A stretch of DNA of 64,000 nucleotides from Magnetospirillum fulvum (GTDB lineage Bacteria; Pseudomonadota; Alphaproteobacteria; Rhodospirillales; Magnetospirillaceae): contig NZ_FNWO01000004.1 in assembly GCF_900108475.1 (NCBI RefSeq), forward strand, positions 240,299-304,298, given 5' to 3'. Both the position numbers and the translations under genes were made by a program. Below the pieces are notes generated by a model. The model had not been told where the DNA came from. It was given only the letters and a program-made list of their open reading frames with translations, and did not search any database. This document shows positions 34,264 to 42,471 of this stretch, in pieces; the first letter of the stretch is position 1, and the number at the start of each line of letters is the position of its first letter.

Positions 34264-35157
34264 TACGAGTTGCGCTCATCGGAATTTTTCAGCGATTTCA
34301 GCCCGGCGACGGCGGACAGGCCACCGGGAATCGCGGTCAAACCGGTCGATCTGCTGCCGGGGGTCTCGGTCTCGCTGGTGTCGTTCCAAAACGAGGCGCC
34401 GGTTCGGATCGCCGCGTGCAACGATCACGCCTGCGTTCACTTTAGTTGCCTGTTCGATGGACCGGTCGATGTCGCGTTCGGTCGCGACGCCTTTTTGCTG
34501 GAAGCCGGCAATCTGCTGACCAGCTATGCCCCGGGCGAGCGGTTCAGCCTGACCCTTCCGGGCCACTACCGAAATGTCGAGCTGATGATAACGCCGGACG
34601 CCCTTTCCGATCTGGCGGGCAGCGATTACGACCGGATCGCGGCCGATCTGTGCGGTGGATTTTGCGTTTACCGCAACGGGCATAACCGCCGCGCCTGCGA
34701 TGCCGCCGCCCGTCTGGCCCGGCTGATCGACGACCCGACGCCCCGGCGTCTGCTGATCCATGCCGCCGCGCTGGAGTTCCTCGCCTGGCACCTGGGGTCG
34801 TATCAATCCAAAGAGGCGGGCGGTCCGATCTCGCTGCGCGAGCGCAAGGCGCTGCTGGCGGCGCGGGAGCGGCTGCTTCTGGATATTGCCGCCCCGCCGA
34901 CGATTGCCGACCTCGCCCGCGAGACCGGGCTTAATCAGCTCAAACTGAAACGCGGGTTCAAGGCGCTGTTCGGCGACAGCATCTATGCGCTGTTCCAGCG
35001 CGAACGGATGGACCGCGCCCGCGCCCTGTTGCAGCAGCACGGCGTGACCGAAACCGCGATGAGGCTGGGCTACAGCAACGTCAGTCATTTCAGCGCCGCC
35101 TTTCGTAAGCAATTCGGAGTGCTGCCGCGCGAGGCGCGCCGGGGCGCGCTCGATTGA
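34261..35157 (+). CDS. AraC-family regulator (PchR/YbtA-type)
   Basis: This is a 298-residue regulator with an N-terminal ligand-binding half rich in beta strands and a C-terminal pair of helix-turn-helix motifs at about 210-290: PTIADLARETGLNQLKLKRGF and the closing VTETAMRLGYSNVSHFSAAFRKQFG. The latter block is typical of siderophore-responsive AraC proteins such as PchR. Translation is likely from TTG 34261. It is divergent from exbB and stands beside a siderophore receptor and transporters, so it probably activates them when the ferric siderophore is present. It could also control exbBD-tonB. Confidence 0.87.
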   Translation: MYELRSSEFFSDFSPATADRPPGIAVKPVDLLPGVSVSLVSFQNEAPVRIAACNDHACVHFSCLFDGPVDVAFGRDAFLLEAGNLLTSYAPGERFSLTLPGHYRNVELMITPDALSDLAGSDYDRIAADLCGGFCVYRNGHNRRACDAAARLARLIDDPTPRRLLIHAAALEFLAWHLGSYQSKEAGGPISLRERKALLAARERLLLDIAAPPTIADLARETGLNQLKLKRGFKALFGDSIYALFQRERMDRARALLQQHGVTETAMRLGYSNVSHFSAAFRKQFGVLPREARRGALD

Positions 35158-35164
35158 TCCGTTC

Positions 35165-36883
35165 CTAACGGCCCTGGTCCTGCCAAAGCTCCGCGTACAG
35201 GCCGCCTTGGGCGAGCAGCGCCTCGTGCCGTCCCTGTTCGACCAATCGTCCCCGGTCGAGGACAAGGATCTGGTCGGCATGACGGATGGTGTGGAGACGG
35301 TGCGCCACCACGATCACCGTCCGGTCGCGGGCCAGCCGCGACAGCGCCTGCTGAATCTCGTACTGCGCCTCCGGGTCGACCGAGGCGGTGGCTTCGTCCA
35401 ACAGCAGGATCGGCGCATCTTTGAGCAGGGCGCGGGCAATCGACAGACGCTGACGCTCGCCGCCCGACAGGCATTGGCCGTTCTCGCCGATCCGGGTGTG
35501 CAGCCCACCCGGCAGACGCGACAGGAAGCCGTCGCAATAGGCCGCATGACAGGCGGCGGCGACCTCTTCGTCGCTGGCCTCGGGCCGTCCGATCCGCACA
35601 TTGTCGAGAATGGTGCCGTCGAACAATTGGACGGTCTGGAACACAATGCCGAGATGACGGTAAAGCTGGTCGGATTCGAGGTCGCGGCAATCAATCCCAT
35701 TGTAGCGGACCGCGCCGGATTGGGGATCGAAGAAGCGGGCGAGCAGGTGCAACACGGTACTCTTGCCCGCGCCCGACGGACCGACGATCGCCGTCATCGT
35801 TCCCTTGGCGGCGTGGAATGACAGATCGCGCAGAACCCATTCGTCTTGGTAGCGGAAGCTGACGCCATCGAAAGCGACGTCGCCTGCGGCCGACAGCGAT
35901 TGGGGTCCGTCTGGCAACAACGGCTGCTCCAACACCGCGCGCACCCGGCCTTCCCCCAACGTCATCGAGCGTAATTCGGTCAGGAACGCCGAAGCGTCGA
36001 GCAGCGGTTCGAGCAGCTTTGCCGCCACCAGCCCGAACAACAGCCAGGTCAGCGGGCGGAGATCGCCGGACCCGGCCAGCCAAGCCGCCGTCAGCAGCAG
36101 CGTCACCAGACCGAGTTCGAGGCAGAACCGATAGAGCTGGATCGAGCCGCCGCCCCAGGCCTCTACCCCCAGACTGGCATGGCGGATCGCGGCAAAGCGG
36201 CGGTCGAGGCGATCCAGCCACGGACCTGCCTGATTGAACAGGCGCAAGGTGCGGATGCCGGTGACGAATTCGACGATCAGTCCGGAGGTATCGAGGAGTA
36301 ATTCCTGCTTGTGCCGTCCCCGTTCCAGAAAGAAGCGGCTGGCGGCGTTCAGTCCGATCACCGCCAGCGGCAACGTCACCACCAGCCCCAGCGACAGCCG
36401 CCAATCCACCCAGGCCAGCACGGCCAGATAGAGCAGCGGCACGGCGGCGGCGGTGACCAGTTCGGCGGATATGTGGGTGAAGATGTCCTCGACCCGCTTG
36501 ACGTCCTCGGTGACGATCCCGGCCAGATGCCCCGCCCGCTGTCCTTGCGAAAACCCCAGCGGCAGACGGCCGATATGGTCGATCACCCGCTCCCGGTATC
36601 CGATCATCAGATCGTAGGCCCCGAGGAAGCAGTGCAATTGGCCCAGATACGAACAGAGCAACTGCCCGGCCAGACAGGCGGCGAGACACACGGCAAGCAA
36701 GCCGATCGAACGCTCTGGCGCACCGCCCGACAGCGTGTCTTCCAGCCACAGATAGGCCAGGAAGAAGGGGGCGATGGCGCAGACCCGTTCCAGCACCCGC
36801 AGCGCCAGTCCGCGCCACAATCGGCCGGTCGGTCTGCCGCTGGCGGCAACGACCCGTGTCATGCTCTCAAGAAAGGGCGGCAT
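35165..36883 (-). CDS. ABC half-transporter, YbtQ/IrtB-like
   Basis: This is a 572-residue fused membrane/ATPase protein: six helices in residues 1 to about 310, then an ATPase with Walker A GPSGAGKST at 368-376, signature LSGGE at 472-476, Walker B ILLLDE at about 492-497 and the switch His in VAHRLH. The fold is an ABC exporter, but paired proteins of this type next to siderophore receptors and an RhtX-like MFS import ferric siderophores (YbtP/YbtQ, IrtA/IrtB). It overlaps the upstream half-transporter by 17 bases and probably forms a heterodimer with it. Confidence 0.87.
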   Translation of the reverse strand: MPPFLESMTRVVAASGRPTGRLWRGLALRVLERVCAIAPFFLAYLWLEDTLSGGAPERSIGLLAVCLAACLAGQLLCSYLGQLHCFLGAYDLMIGYRERVIDHIGRLPLGFSQGQRAGHLAGIVTEDVKRVEDIFTHISAELVTAAAVPLLYLAVLAWVDWRLSLGLVVTLPLAVIGLNAASRFFLERGRHKQELLLDTSGLIVEFVTGIRTLRLFNQAGPWLDRLDRRFAAIRHASLGVEAWGGGSIQLYRFCLELGLVTLLLTAAWLAGSGDLRPLTWLLFGLVAAKLLEPLLDASAFLTELRSMTLGEGRVRAVLEQPLLPDGPQSLSAAGDVAFDGVSFRYQDEWVLRDLSFHAAKGTMTAIVGPSGAGKSTVLHLLARFFDPQSGAVRYNGIDCRDLESDQLYRHLGIVFQTVQLFDGTILDNVRIGRPEASDEEVAAACHAAYCDGFLSRLPGGLHTRIGENGQCLSGGERQRLSIARALLKDAPILLLDEATASVDPEAQYEIQQALSRLARDRTVIVVAHRLHTIRHADQILVLDRGRLVEQGRHEALLAQGGLYAELWQDQGR

Positions 36884-38657
36884 TGGCGGTCGCTCCAGGT
36901 CGGATGGTCCAGGTCTCGCTGTCGAACTGGCGCTGCCACAAGGCGCGGTAGAGCGGGCAGCGGGCGATCAGGTCGGCGTGGCGGCCGCAATCGACCATTC
37001 CCCCGTCCTTCAGAACCAGGATCTGATCGGCCCGTTCGATCGAACTCAGCCGGTGGGCGATGATTAGCAGCGTCTTGGCCGGATAGGCTTCGCGCAGGGA
37101 TTGATAGAACCGGCGTTCCGTCCGGCTGTCGGCAAAGGCGGTTGCTTCGTCCAGCACCAACAGAGGGGCATCGGTCAACAGGGCGCGGGCAATGGCGATG
37201 CGCTGGCGTTCACCGCCGGACAGGCGGGCTCCCTGTTCGCCGACCATGGTGGCGAACCCGTCGGAGAGCGTTGCGACAAAGTCCGCCACCTGGGCGATCC
37301 TGGCCGCCCGGTGACCATCGTCGTCGGTCGCGTCGGGCCGACCCAGCCGCACATTCTCCAGCAGCGTTCCGCGAAACAGAAAGGCGTCCTGCGCCGCCAC
37401 CGTGATCCAGGCGCTGCGTTCGGCCTCGTCCAGCGCCGAGAGGGATGTGCCGTTGACCAGAATGTCACCGGAGGAGGGGGCGGCAAGCCCGCCGATCAGA
37501 TGGGCGATGGTGCTTTTCCCCGCGCCGGAGGGGCCGACCAACGCGGTGACCGTCCCGGCCTCCAGGGTGAAGCTGACATCCTTCAGAATCGGACGGGATT
37601 CATAGGCGAACGAGACGTGGCGAAAGCTGAGCCGGAGCGTCGGGGGAGTCTCGCGCGGTCCTGAATCCTGGCTCGGCGCAAAGGCGAGAAGGGGGGCGAT
37701 GCGGCGCAATCCGGCGGCGATCTCGCGGATTTCCGATGAGAAATGGGCCACCTTGAACAGCGGTTTCAACATGACGCTGCCCAGCGTCAGGGCCAGGATC
37801 GTTTCGGCCGGGCTGATCGTGCCCTGGCGGACAAGCCACAGGGAGACCGGCAGCAGAAACACCAGATTGGCCCCGAGCAGGACCATGAACACCGACCAGC
37901 CGGGAACCGTCTGCCGGGTCATCGCGGTGATCAGATCGTGATAGCGCGCCAGTAAATCGCTCATCCGTCGGAAGGAATGGGCGTTCAGACCGAACGCTTT
38001 CATCACCGGGGCGTTGCGGACATATTCGACGGCGGCTCCGTTCAGGTCGCCGATGGCGCGGTTATACGCGTCGATCCGTGGTCCCAGCCCCCGCATCAGC
38101 GCCGCCTGAGCCAGCGCCGCCAGCGGAACCGTCACCAGAGCGGCGGCGGCCAGACGCCAATCGATCCAGGCGAGGACCAGGGCGACAAACAGCGGGCTGC
38201 TGATCGCCGCCAGGCATTCCACCGTGTGATGGGCGATGAATTGCTCCAGTCGCTCGACGTCCTGAACCACGATTTTTTTGAGATGCCCGGAACTGTGCCG
38301 GTGCAGCCAGTTCATCGGGGCGGCGGCGAGGCGGCGGACCAGGGTCTGGCGGATGTCGGCCAGCAGCCGGAAGGCGGCAACATGGCTGAAATAATAGGCG
38401 AGACTGTAAAGCAGGTATTTGAGGACCAGGGCCGCCCCGACCAGCCCGGCGATCCCGACCAGATCGTCGGGGGATGCCGTGCCCGATACCACCGCCCCGA
38501 CTGAATAACTGAGAATGGCATAGGGCAGCAGATCGGCCAGCGCTGCCAGCGGGGCGAGCGCCACGGCCAGACCCAGCCGCACTTTCTCGGGCGACAGCAG
38601 CGAGACCAGCAGGACATGGGCGGGATGCTCGCCCTGGTCGCTCGTGCCATCCGTCAT
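36867..38657 (-). CDS. ABC half-transporter, YbtP/IrtA-like
   Basis: This is a 596-residue fused membrane/ATPase protein. ATG 38657 (MTDGTSDQGEH) is chosen because a GGGGA site lies five bases upstream; the longer frame to 38831 has no membrane or signal features. There are six helices, then Walker A GPSGAGKST at about 375-383, signature LSGGE at 479-483, Walker B LLVLDE near 499-504 and IAHRLSS. All ATPase motifs are intact. With the next gene it likely makes a heterodimeric ferric-siderophore importer. It is read divergently from the receptor gene, and the 279-base gap between them would hold both promoters. Confidence 0.87.
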   Translation of the reverse strand: MTDGTSDQGEHPAHVLLVSLLSPEKVRLGLAVALAPLAALADLLPYAILSYSVGAVVSGTASPDDLVGIAGLVGAALVLKYLLYSLAYYFSHVAAFRLLADIRQTLVRRLAAAPMNWLHRHSSGHLKKIVVQDVERLEQFIAHHTVECLAAISSPLFVALVLAWIDWRLAAAALVTVPLAALAQAALMRGLGPRIDAYNRAIGDLNGAAVEYVRNAPVMKAFGLNAHSFRRMSDLLARYHDLITAMTRQTVPGWSVFMVLLGANLVFLLPVSLWLVRQGTISPAETILALTLGSVMLKPLFKVAHFSSEIREIAAGLRRIAPLLAFAPSQDSGPRETPPTLRLSFRHVSFAYESRPILKDVSFTLEAGTVTALVGPSGAGKSTIAHLIGGLAAPSSGDILVNGTSLSALDEAERSAWITVAAQDAFLFRGTLLENVRLGRPDATDDDGHRAARIAQVADFVATLSDGFATMVGEQGARLSGGERQRIAIARALLTDAPLLVLDEATAFADSRTERRFYQSLREAYPAKTLLIIAHRLSSIERADQILVLKDGGMVDCGRHADLIARCPLYRALWQRQFDSETWTIRPGATANAALS

Positions 38658-38867
38658 GTTATCCCCGCTTCCGATCACAGCCGTTTGATCTGCTTTGATA
38701 GGACAAGCGGGCGGCTGGCCTCTCCCCCGATCGGGTCCGGCGCGGCTCGGATCGGGATTATTTTGCACGTGGACTATGGGCCGTTGGCTGTGGGTGGCGG
38801 CGGGGTGGTGAAATGATTCCGTTTCGGGCATTCGCCGACCGGATTCGGGGAGAGCTGTGGTTATCGC

Positions 38868-38890
38868 CTAATTATGATTTTCATTCGCAT
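38868..38890 (+). promoter_or_regulatory. Fur-box-like operator upstream of the siderophore receptor
   Basis: The window holds TGATTTTCATTCGCAT at 38875-38890. It matches the right side of the extended Fur palindrome well (about 13 of 16) and the left side poorly. It lies 46 bases before the receptor ATG. Together with the site upstream of exbB it supports iron control of the locus. The rest of 38658-38936 shows no gene. Confidence 0.5.
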
Positions 38891-38936
38891 ATTGCCGTTG
38901 GCCGATGCGGGGGAGATCCTTGGTTAGGGGAGTGGA

Positions 38937-41060
38937 ATGAAATTGGTGACGAAGGCGAAACGCAGCCGGAGCATGCCCGGTATGGTCGGATTGGTCGTGG
39001 CCCAGATGATGAGCGGCGCGGTCGCCCTGGCCGAAGAAAAAGATGCCGCCGCCGTTGCGGCTTCGGGCGACGAGGTGCATCAGCTCAAAGCCGTCACCGT
39101 CACCGCCGAAAAAATGTCGTCCACCGAGCAGGACACCCCGGTCAGCATGACGGTGGTGACCGGCGAGGATCTCGACCGCTCGGGCGGCAAGGACACGATT
39201 GATGTCGTTCGTCAGGTTCCCAACATGCACATGACCAAGGCGGGGCAACATGCCAGCGTCGCCTTTCTGTCGATGCGCGGCGTCACCCCGTTCATGGAAG
39301 CCGAACAGCCGGTCGGGTTCTTCGTCGATGGGGTTCATTACCGCAATATCGACATGGAATTGCTCGATATCGACCGCGTCGAGGTGCTGCGCGGTCCGCA
39401 ATCGACCCTGTATGGCCGCAACACCGAGGCCGGGGCGGTCAACATCATCACCCGCGATCCCGAACCCTATCGCGAGGGACAGGTCACGGTCGGTTACGGC
39501 AATTACAATCGCAAGACCGTCAGCGCGATTACCGGCGGATCGCTGGGAAGCCAGGATTGGTCCTATCGGGCGGCGATCCAGGCTCTCGACACCAACGGCT
39601 ATTTCACCCGCGATCCCGGCGACACCAACCGGGCCGACGATGCCAACGACATCAACGCGCGGTTCAAGGTGCGGTGGAAGCCCAAGGAAAGCTGGGATGT
39701 CGTCGCCACCTATGACGGGCAGCGCTACCGCGAGGGTTCGACCAACATCGCCCTGCTGAGCCAGTTGCGCGACGATCCGCACACGGTGTCGTCGAACTTC
39801 ATCGGCTCGAACAATAGCGACAGCCACGGCGGCAATCTGCGGGCCAGCTATGAGGCCCCGCTGTTCAACATCACCTCGATTTCCGCGTTTACCAGCGAGC
39901 GCAAGAAGACCTCGTATGACGTCGATGCCACCGCCGCCGATCTGTTGCGGCTGAGGACCGAGGTCGATTATTCGCGCTTCACCCAGGAAGTCCGCTTGAG
40001 TTCGCTCGAAGGGGCGACCGGGCCGCGCTGGGTCGGCGGCCTCTATTTTTTCGACCAGACCGACCGCAATCATTTCGATATGGACATGGATCTCAGCGCC
40101 TATGGGATTCCCGGCCTGACGCGTGGGGTCCAGTCGGTCGATACCACCACCGACACCCGCAACATGGCGGCGTTCGGTCAGGTCAGTTGGCCGCTGGTCG
40201 ATACCCTGTCGCTGATCACCGGCCTGCGCTACGACATCGAGCGCAAACAGGTCGAAAGCCGTCAGACCCTGGCGGCGTTCGGCACCGATTTCAGTTCGGA
40301 TCCGACGATGACGTTCCACGCCTGGCTGCCCAAGCTGGGGCTGGAATATAAACCGCTCGATAATCTGTTGAGCTATGTCACCTATTCCGAAGGCTACAAG
40401 GCGGGCGGGTTCAACAATCTGGCCGACCAGGGCCAGGAACTCTATCGGCCGGAATACACCAAGAATTACGAAATCGGCGTCAAGCATACCGGGTTCGGCA
40501 ATCGCCTTCAGAGCAAGCTGTCGCTGTTCTGGATCGACTGGACCGACCAGCAGGTCGAGGAACTGGTCCTGTCGCAATCGAACATTACCAATGCGGGGCG
40601 CAGCGTCAGTCGCGGTGTCGAACTGGAACTGGCGTGGCAGGCGAGCAAGGCGTTGCTGCTGAAAGCGGGCGGCGGCTGGAACGATGCCCATTTCGTCAGC
40701 TATGTCGATAACGGCAACGATTACGCCGGGAATCGTCCGCCGAACGCGCCCGCTTACACCTACAGCCTGGGGGCGGATTACCGCTTCGACGAAGGGGTTT
40801 ACGCTCATATCGACTGGCTGGGGACCGGCGAGGTCTATTACGACTCGGCCAACACCCAGAAAGAAAAGCCCTATGGCCTGCTTAACATGAAGACCGGCTA
40901 TCAGTTCGACAGTTACGAAATCGCCTTTTGGATCAAGAACGCCCTGAACGCCACCTATGCCACCCGGGCGTTCAATGTCGGCTCCGTCGCCGCTCCGGTC
41001 TATGCCGGTATCGCCGGTGATCCGCAGACCTTCGGCGTAACGATGACGGCGCGGTGGTAA
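38937..41060 (+). CDS. TonB-dependent siderophore receptor
   Basis: This is a 707-residue outer-membrane receptor. A signal peptide ends near ALAEE (about residue 34), followed by a TonB-box-like LKAVTVTAEK. The plug contains MRGVTPFMEAEQPVGFFVDG and VEVLRGPQSTLYGRNTEAGAVNIITR, and a 22-strand barrel ends in MTARW with a C-terminal aromatic residue. The plug sequence is of the FyuA/FptA-like kind used for ferric siderophores, and the neighbours (AraC regulator, YbtPQ-like ABC pair, RhtX-like MFS) agree. The ligand cannot be told from sequence. No biosynthetic genes are present, so it may take up a foreign siderophore. Confidence 0.9.
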   Translation: MKLVTKAKRSRSMPGMVGLVVAQMMSGAVALAEEKDAAAVAASGDEVHQLKAVTVTAEKMSSTEQDTPVSMTVVTGEDLDRSGGKDTIDVVRQVPNMHMTKAGQHASVAFLSMRGVTPFMEAEQPVGFFVDGVHYRNIDMELLDIDRVEVLRGPQSTLYGRNTEAGAVNIITRDPEPYREGQVTVGYGNYNRKTVSAITGGSLGSQDWSYRAAIQALDTNGYFTRDPGDTNRADDANDINARFKVRWKPKESWDVVATYDGQRYREGSTNIALLSQLRDDPHTVSSNFIGSNNSDSHGGNLRASYEAPLFNITSISAFTSERKKTSYDVDATAADLLRLRTEVDYSRFTQEVRLSSLEGATGPRWVGGLYFFDQTDRNHFDMDMDLSAYGIPGLTRGVQSVDTTTDTRNMAAFGQVSWPLVDTLSLITGLRYDIERKQVESRQTLAAFGTDFSSDPTMTFHAWLPKLGLEYKPLDNLLSYVTYSEGYKAGGFNNLADQGQELYRPEYTKNYEIGVKHTGFGNRLQSKLSLFWIDWTDQQVEELVLSQSNITNAGRSVSRGVELELAWQASKALLLKAGGGWNDAHFVSYVDNGNDYAGNRPPNAPAYTYSLGADYRFDEGVYAHIDWLGTGEVYYDSANTQKEKPYGLLNMKTGYQFDSYEIAFWIKNALNATYATRAFNVGSVAAPVYAGIAGDPQTFGVTMTARW

Positions 41061-41062
41061 GC

Positions 41063-42292
41063 ATGATGACCCACACCGCACGGGCCACAGAAGGGCCGAA
41101 TCTTCTGGCGATGATCGGGTGCCTCTATCTGGTGCAGGGGTTGCCGGTGGGGTTGGCCTTTCAGGCCTATCCGGTGCTGCTGCGAGACGGTGGCGCCTCG
41201 CTCAACCTGATTGCCTTGGTGCCGCTGGCCAGTCTGCCATGGGTGTTCAAGTTCTTCTGGGCCTCGATGGTCGAGAATCGCTGGTCACCCCGCCTCGGTC
41301 GCCGTCGCAGTTGGATTTTGCCGATGCAGACGGGGCTGGCCCTCAGTCTTGCCGCGATGGCTTTTCTGCCTTTCACCGCCGACAACGCACCCGCTTTGCT
41401 GGCCTTGGTCGCGGTCGCTTCACTGGTCAGCGCCACCCAGGATATCGCCACCGATGGGCTGGCGTCCGAGCGTCTGCACGGGACCGGGCTGGCCCATATC
41501 AATACCTTCCAGGTCGCGGGCTTCATGATGGGGATGTTGGCGGGCGGGCCGGGGGCGATGATCGGAATCGGCACCATCGGCCATGTGGCAACCCTGCTGG
41601 GACTGGCGGCGATGGTTCTGCTGTGCGGGGTTCCCGTCGCTTTGTGGCGCGAGCCGGAACCGCCGCAAGGCACGAACCCGGCTCCGGCATCGCTGCGGGC
41701 CTTCTTCCACCGTCCGGGGGCGCTGCCCCTGCTGCTATTGGGGATGTGCGCCACCATGGGGGGCGCGGTGTCCTTTGGGGTGGCAAAGCTGTTCCTGATT
41801 GATGCGGGCTGGTCCCTGGATGCGGTCGGCACCCTGTCGGGAACCGGCAACACCTTGATGATCGTCGCGGGGTGCGGAATCGCCGGGCTCACGGTGGTCC
41901 GCTTCGGCCCGCTGCCGACGCTGGTGCTGGGGGGGAGTCTGGTCGGAGCCAGCTCTCTGTTCTGGACGGTTCTGGCGCTGGACCCGACCCTGGCCGTTCC
42001 GGCGGCGGTGTGGGGGCTGGCGACGGCGAGCGGTCTTGGCATCGGCATCTGCACAGTCGCGTCCTATACCCTGCTGATGCGCTTCGCCCAGCAGGGAAAG
42101 CAACCCGGCACCGATTATTCGGTATTTCAGGGGTTGCAGACGATGGGCGAGATTTTGGTGATGGCGGCGACAACGGCGCTGGCAGCCCGCGCCGGATACG
42201 CTGCGGCTCTGTCCGTCGGACTGGTGATCGCCTTGATCCTGGTGGTGATGATTGCGCGGTGGCGGACCGGACCGGGTTGGAAGGATTGGTGA
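41063..42292 (+). CDS. MFS transporter, RhtX/FptX-type siderophore permease
   Basis: This is a 409-residue, twelve-helix major-facilitator protein. ATG 41063 is used; a GTG at 41054 is inside the receptor stop region and less likely. The opening LAMIGCLYLVQGLPVGLAFQ, ASLPWVFKFFWA and VSATQDIATDGLA are typical of the AmpG-like RhtX/FptX branch that moves ferric siderophores across the inner membrane. It follows the receptor by two bases and ends the + strand part of the siderophore locus. An AmpG-like muropeptide role is the alternative, but the neighbours argue against it. Confidence 0.85.
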   Translation: MMTHTARATEGPNLLAMIGCLYLVQGLPVGLAFQAYPVLLRDGGASLNLIALVPLASLPWVFKFFWASMVENRWSPRLGRRRSWILPMQTGLALSLAAMAFLPFTADNAPALLALVAVASLVSATQDIATDGLASERLHGTGLAHINTFQVAGFMMGMLAGGPGAMIGIGTIGHVATLLGLAAMVLLCGVPVALWREPEPPQGTNPAPASLRAFFHRPGALPLLLLGMCATMGGAVSFGVAKLFLIDAGWSLDAVGTLSGTGNTLMIVAGCGIAGLTVVRFGPLPTLVLGGSLVGASSLFWTVLALDPTLAVPAAVWGLATASGLGIGICTVASYTLLMRFAQQGKQPGTDYSVFQGLQTMGEILVMAATTALAARAGYAAALSVGLVIALILVVMIARWRTGPGWKDW

Positions 42293-42335
42293 TCTCGGGA
42301 CGCGATATTCGGTATTGTTCTGGTTTCGCCGATTA

Positions 42336-42442
42336 GAGCCCAACTCGAAAAGAGTTGAGCGGTTTTAGAGGGGTGAGACTCCGTTTCGCTGCGAGACGAA
42401 ACGGAGAGATCGATGCCCTGGTCTAAAACCGCTCGCTGGGCT
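42336..42442. repeat. Nested inverted repeats between convergent operons
   Basis: Several stems are nested or adjacent. AGCCCA (42337-42342) pairs with TGGGCT (42437-42442). GAGCGGTTTTAGA (42357-42369) pairs perfectly with its complement at 42422-42434. CTCCGTTTCG (42379-42388) pairs with CGAAACGGAG (42397-42406). CAACTC-gaaaa-GAGTTG lies at 42341-42357. The whole could fold as one branched cruciform or RNA. It may be a bidirectional terminator or a small palindromic mobile repeat (MITE or REP-like); no coding is seen. Confidence 0.75.
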
Positions 42443-42447
42443 TGAAT

Positions 42448-42471
42448 CGCCAGTTGCTATTGCAACTGGCG
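42448..42471 (-). terminator. Hairpin overlapping the tpsA stop codon
   Basis: CGCCAGTTGC at 42448-42457 pairs perfectly with GCAACTGGCG at 42462-42471 around a TATT loop. The TAG stop of the giant haemagglutinin gene (42457-42459) lies within the stem-loop. No T-run follows, so it is at best part of a complex terminator together with the adjacent inverted repeats, or a 3'-end stabiliser. Confidence 0.5.

Noticed and set aside
35165..38657. Drug or lipid exporter role for the ABC pair
   Set aside because: The fold alone would allow it, but the siderophore receptor, AraC regulator and RhtX-like gene around the pair make siderophore transport more likely.
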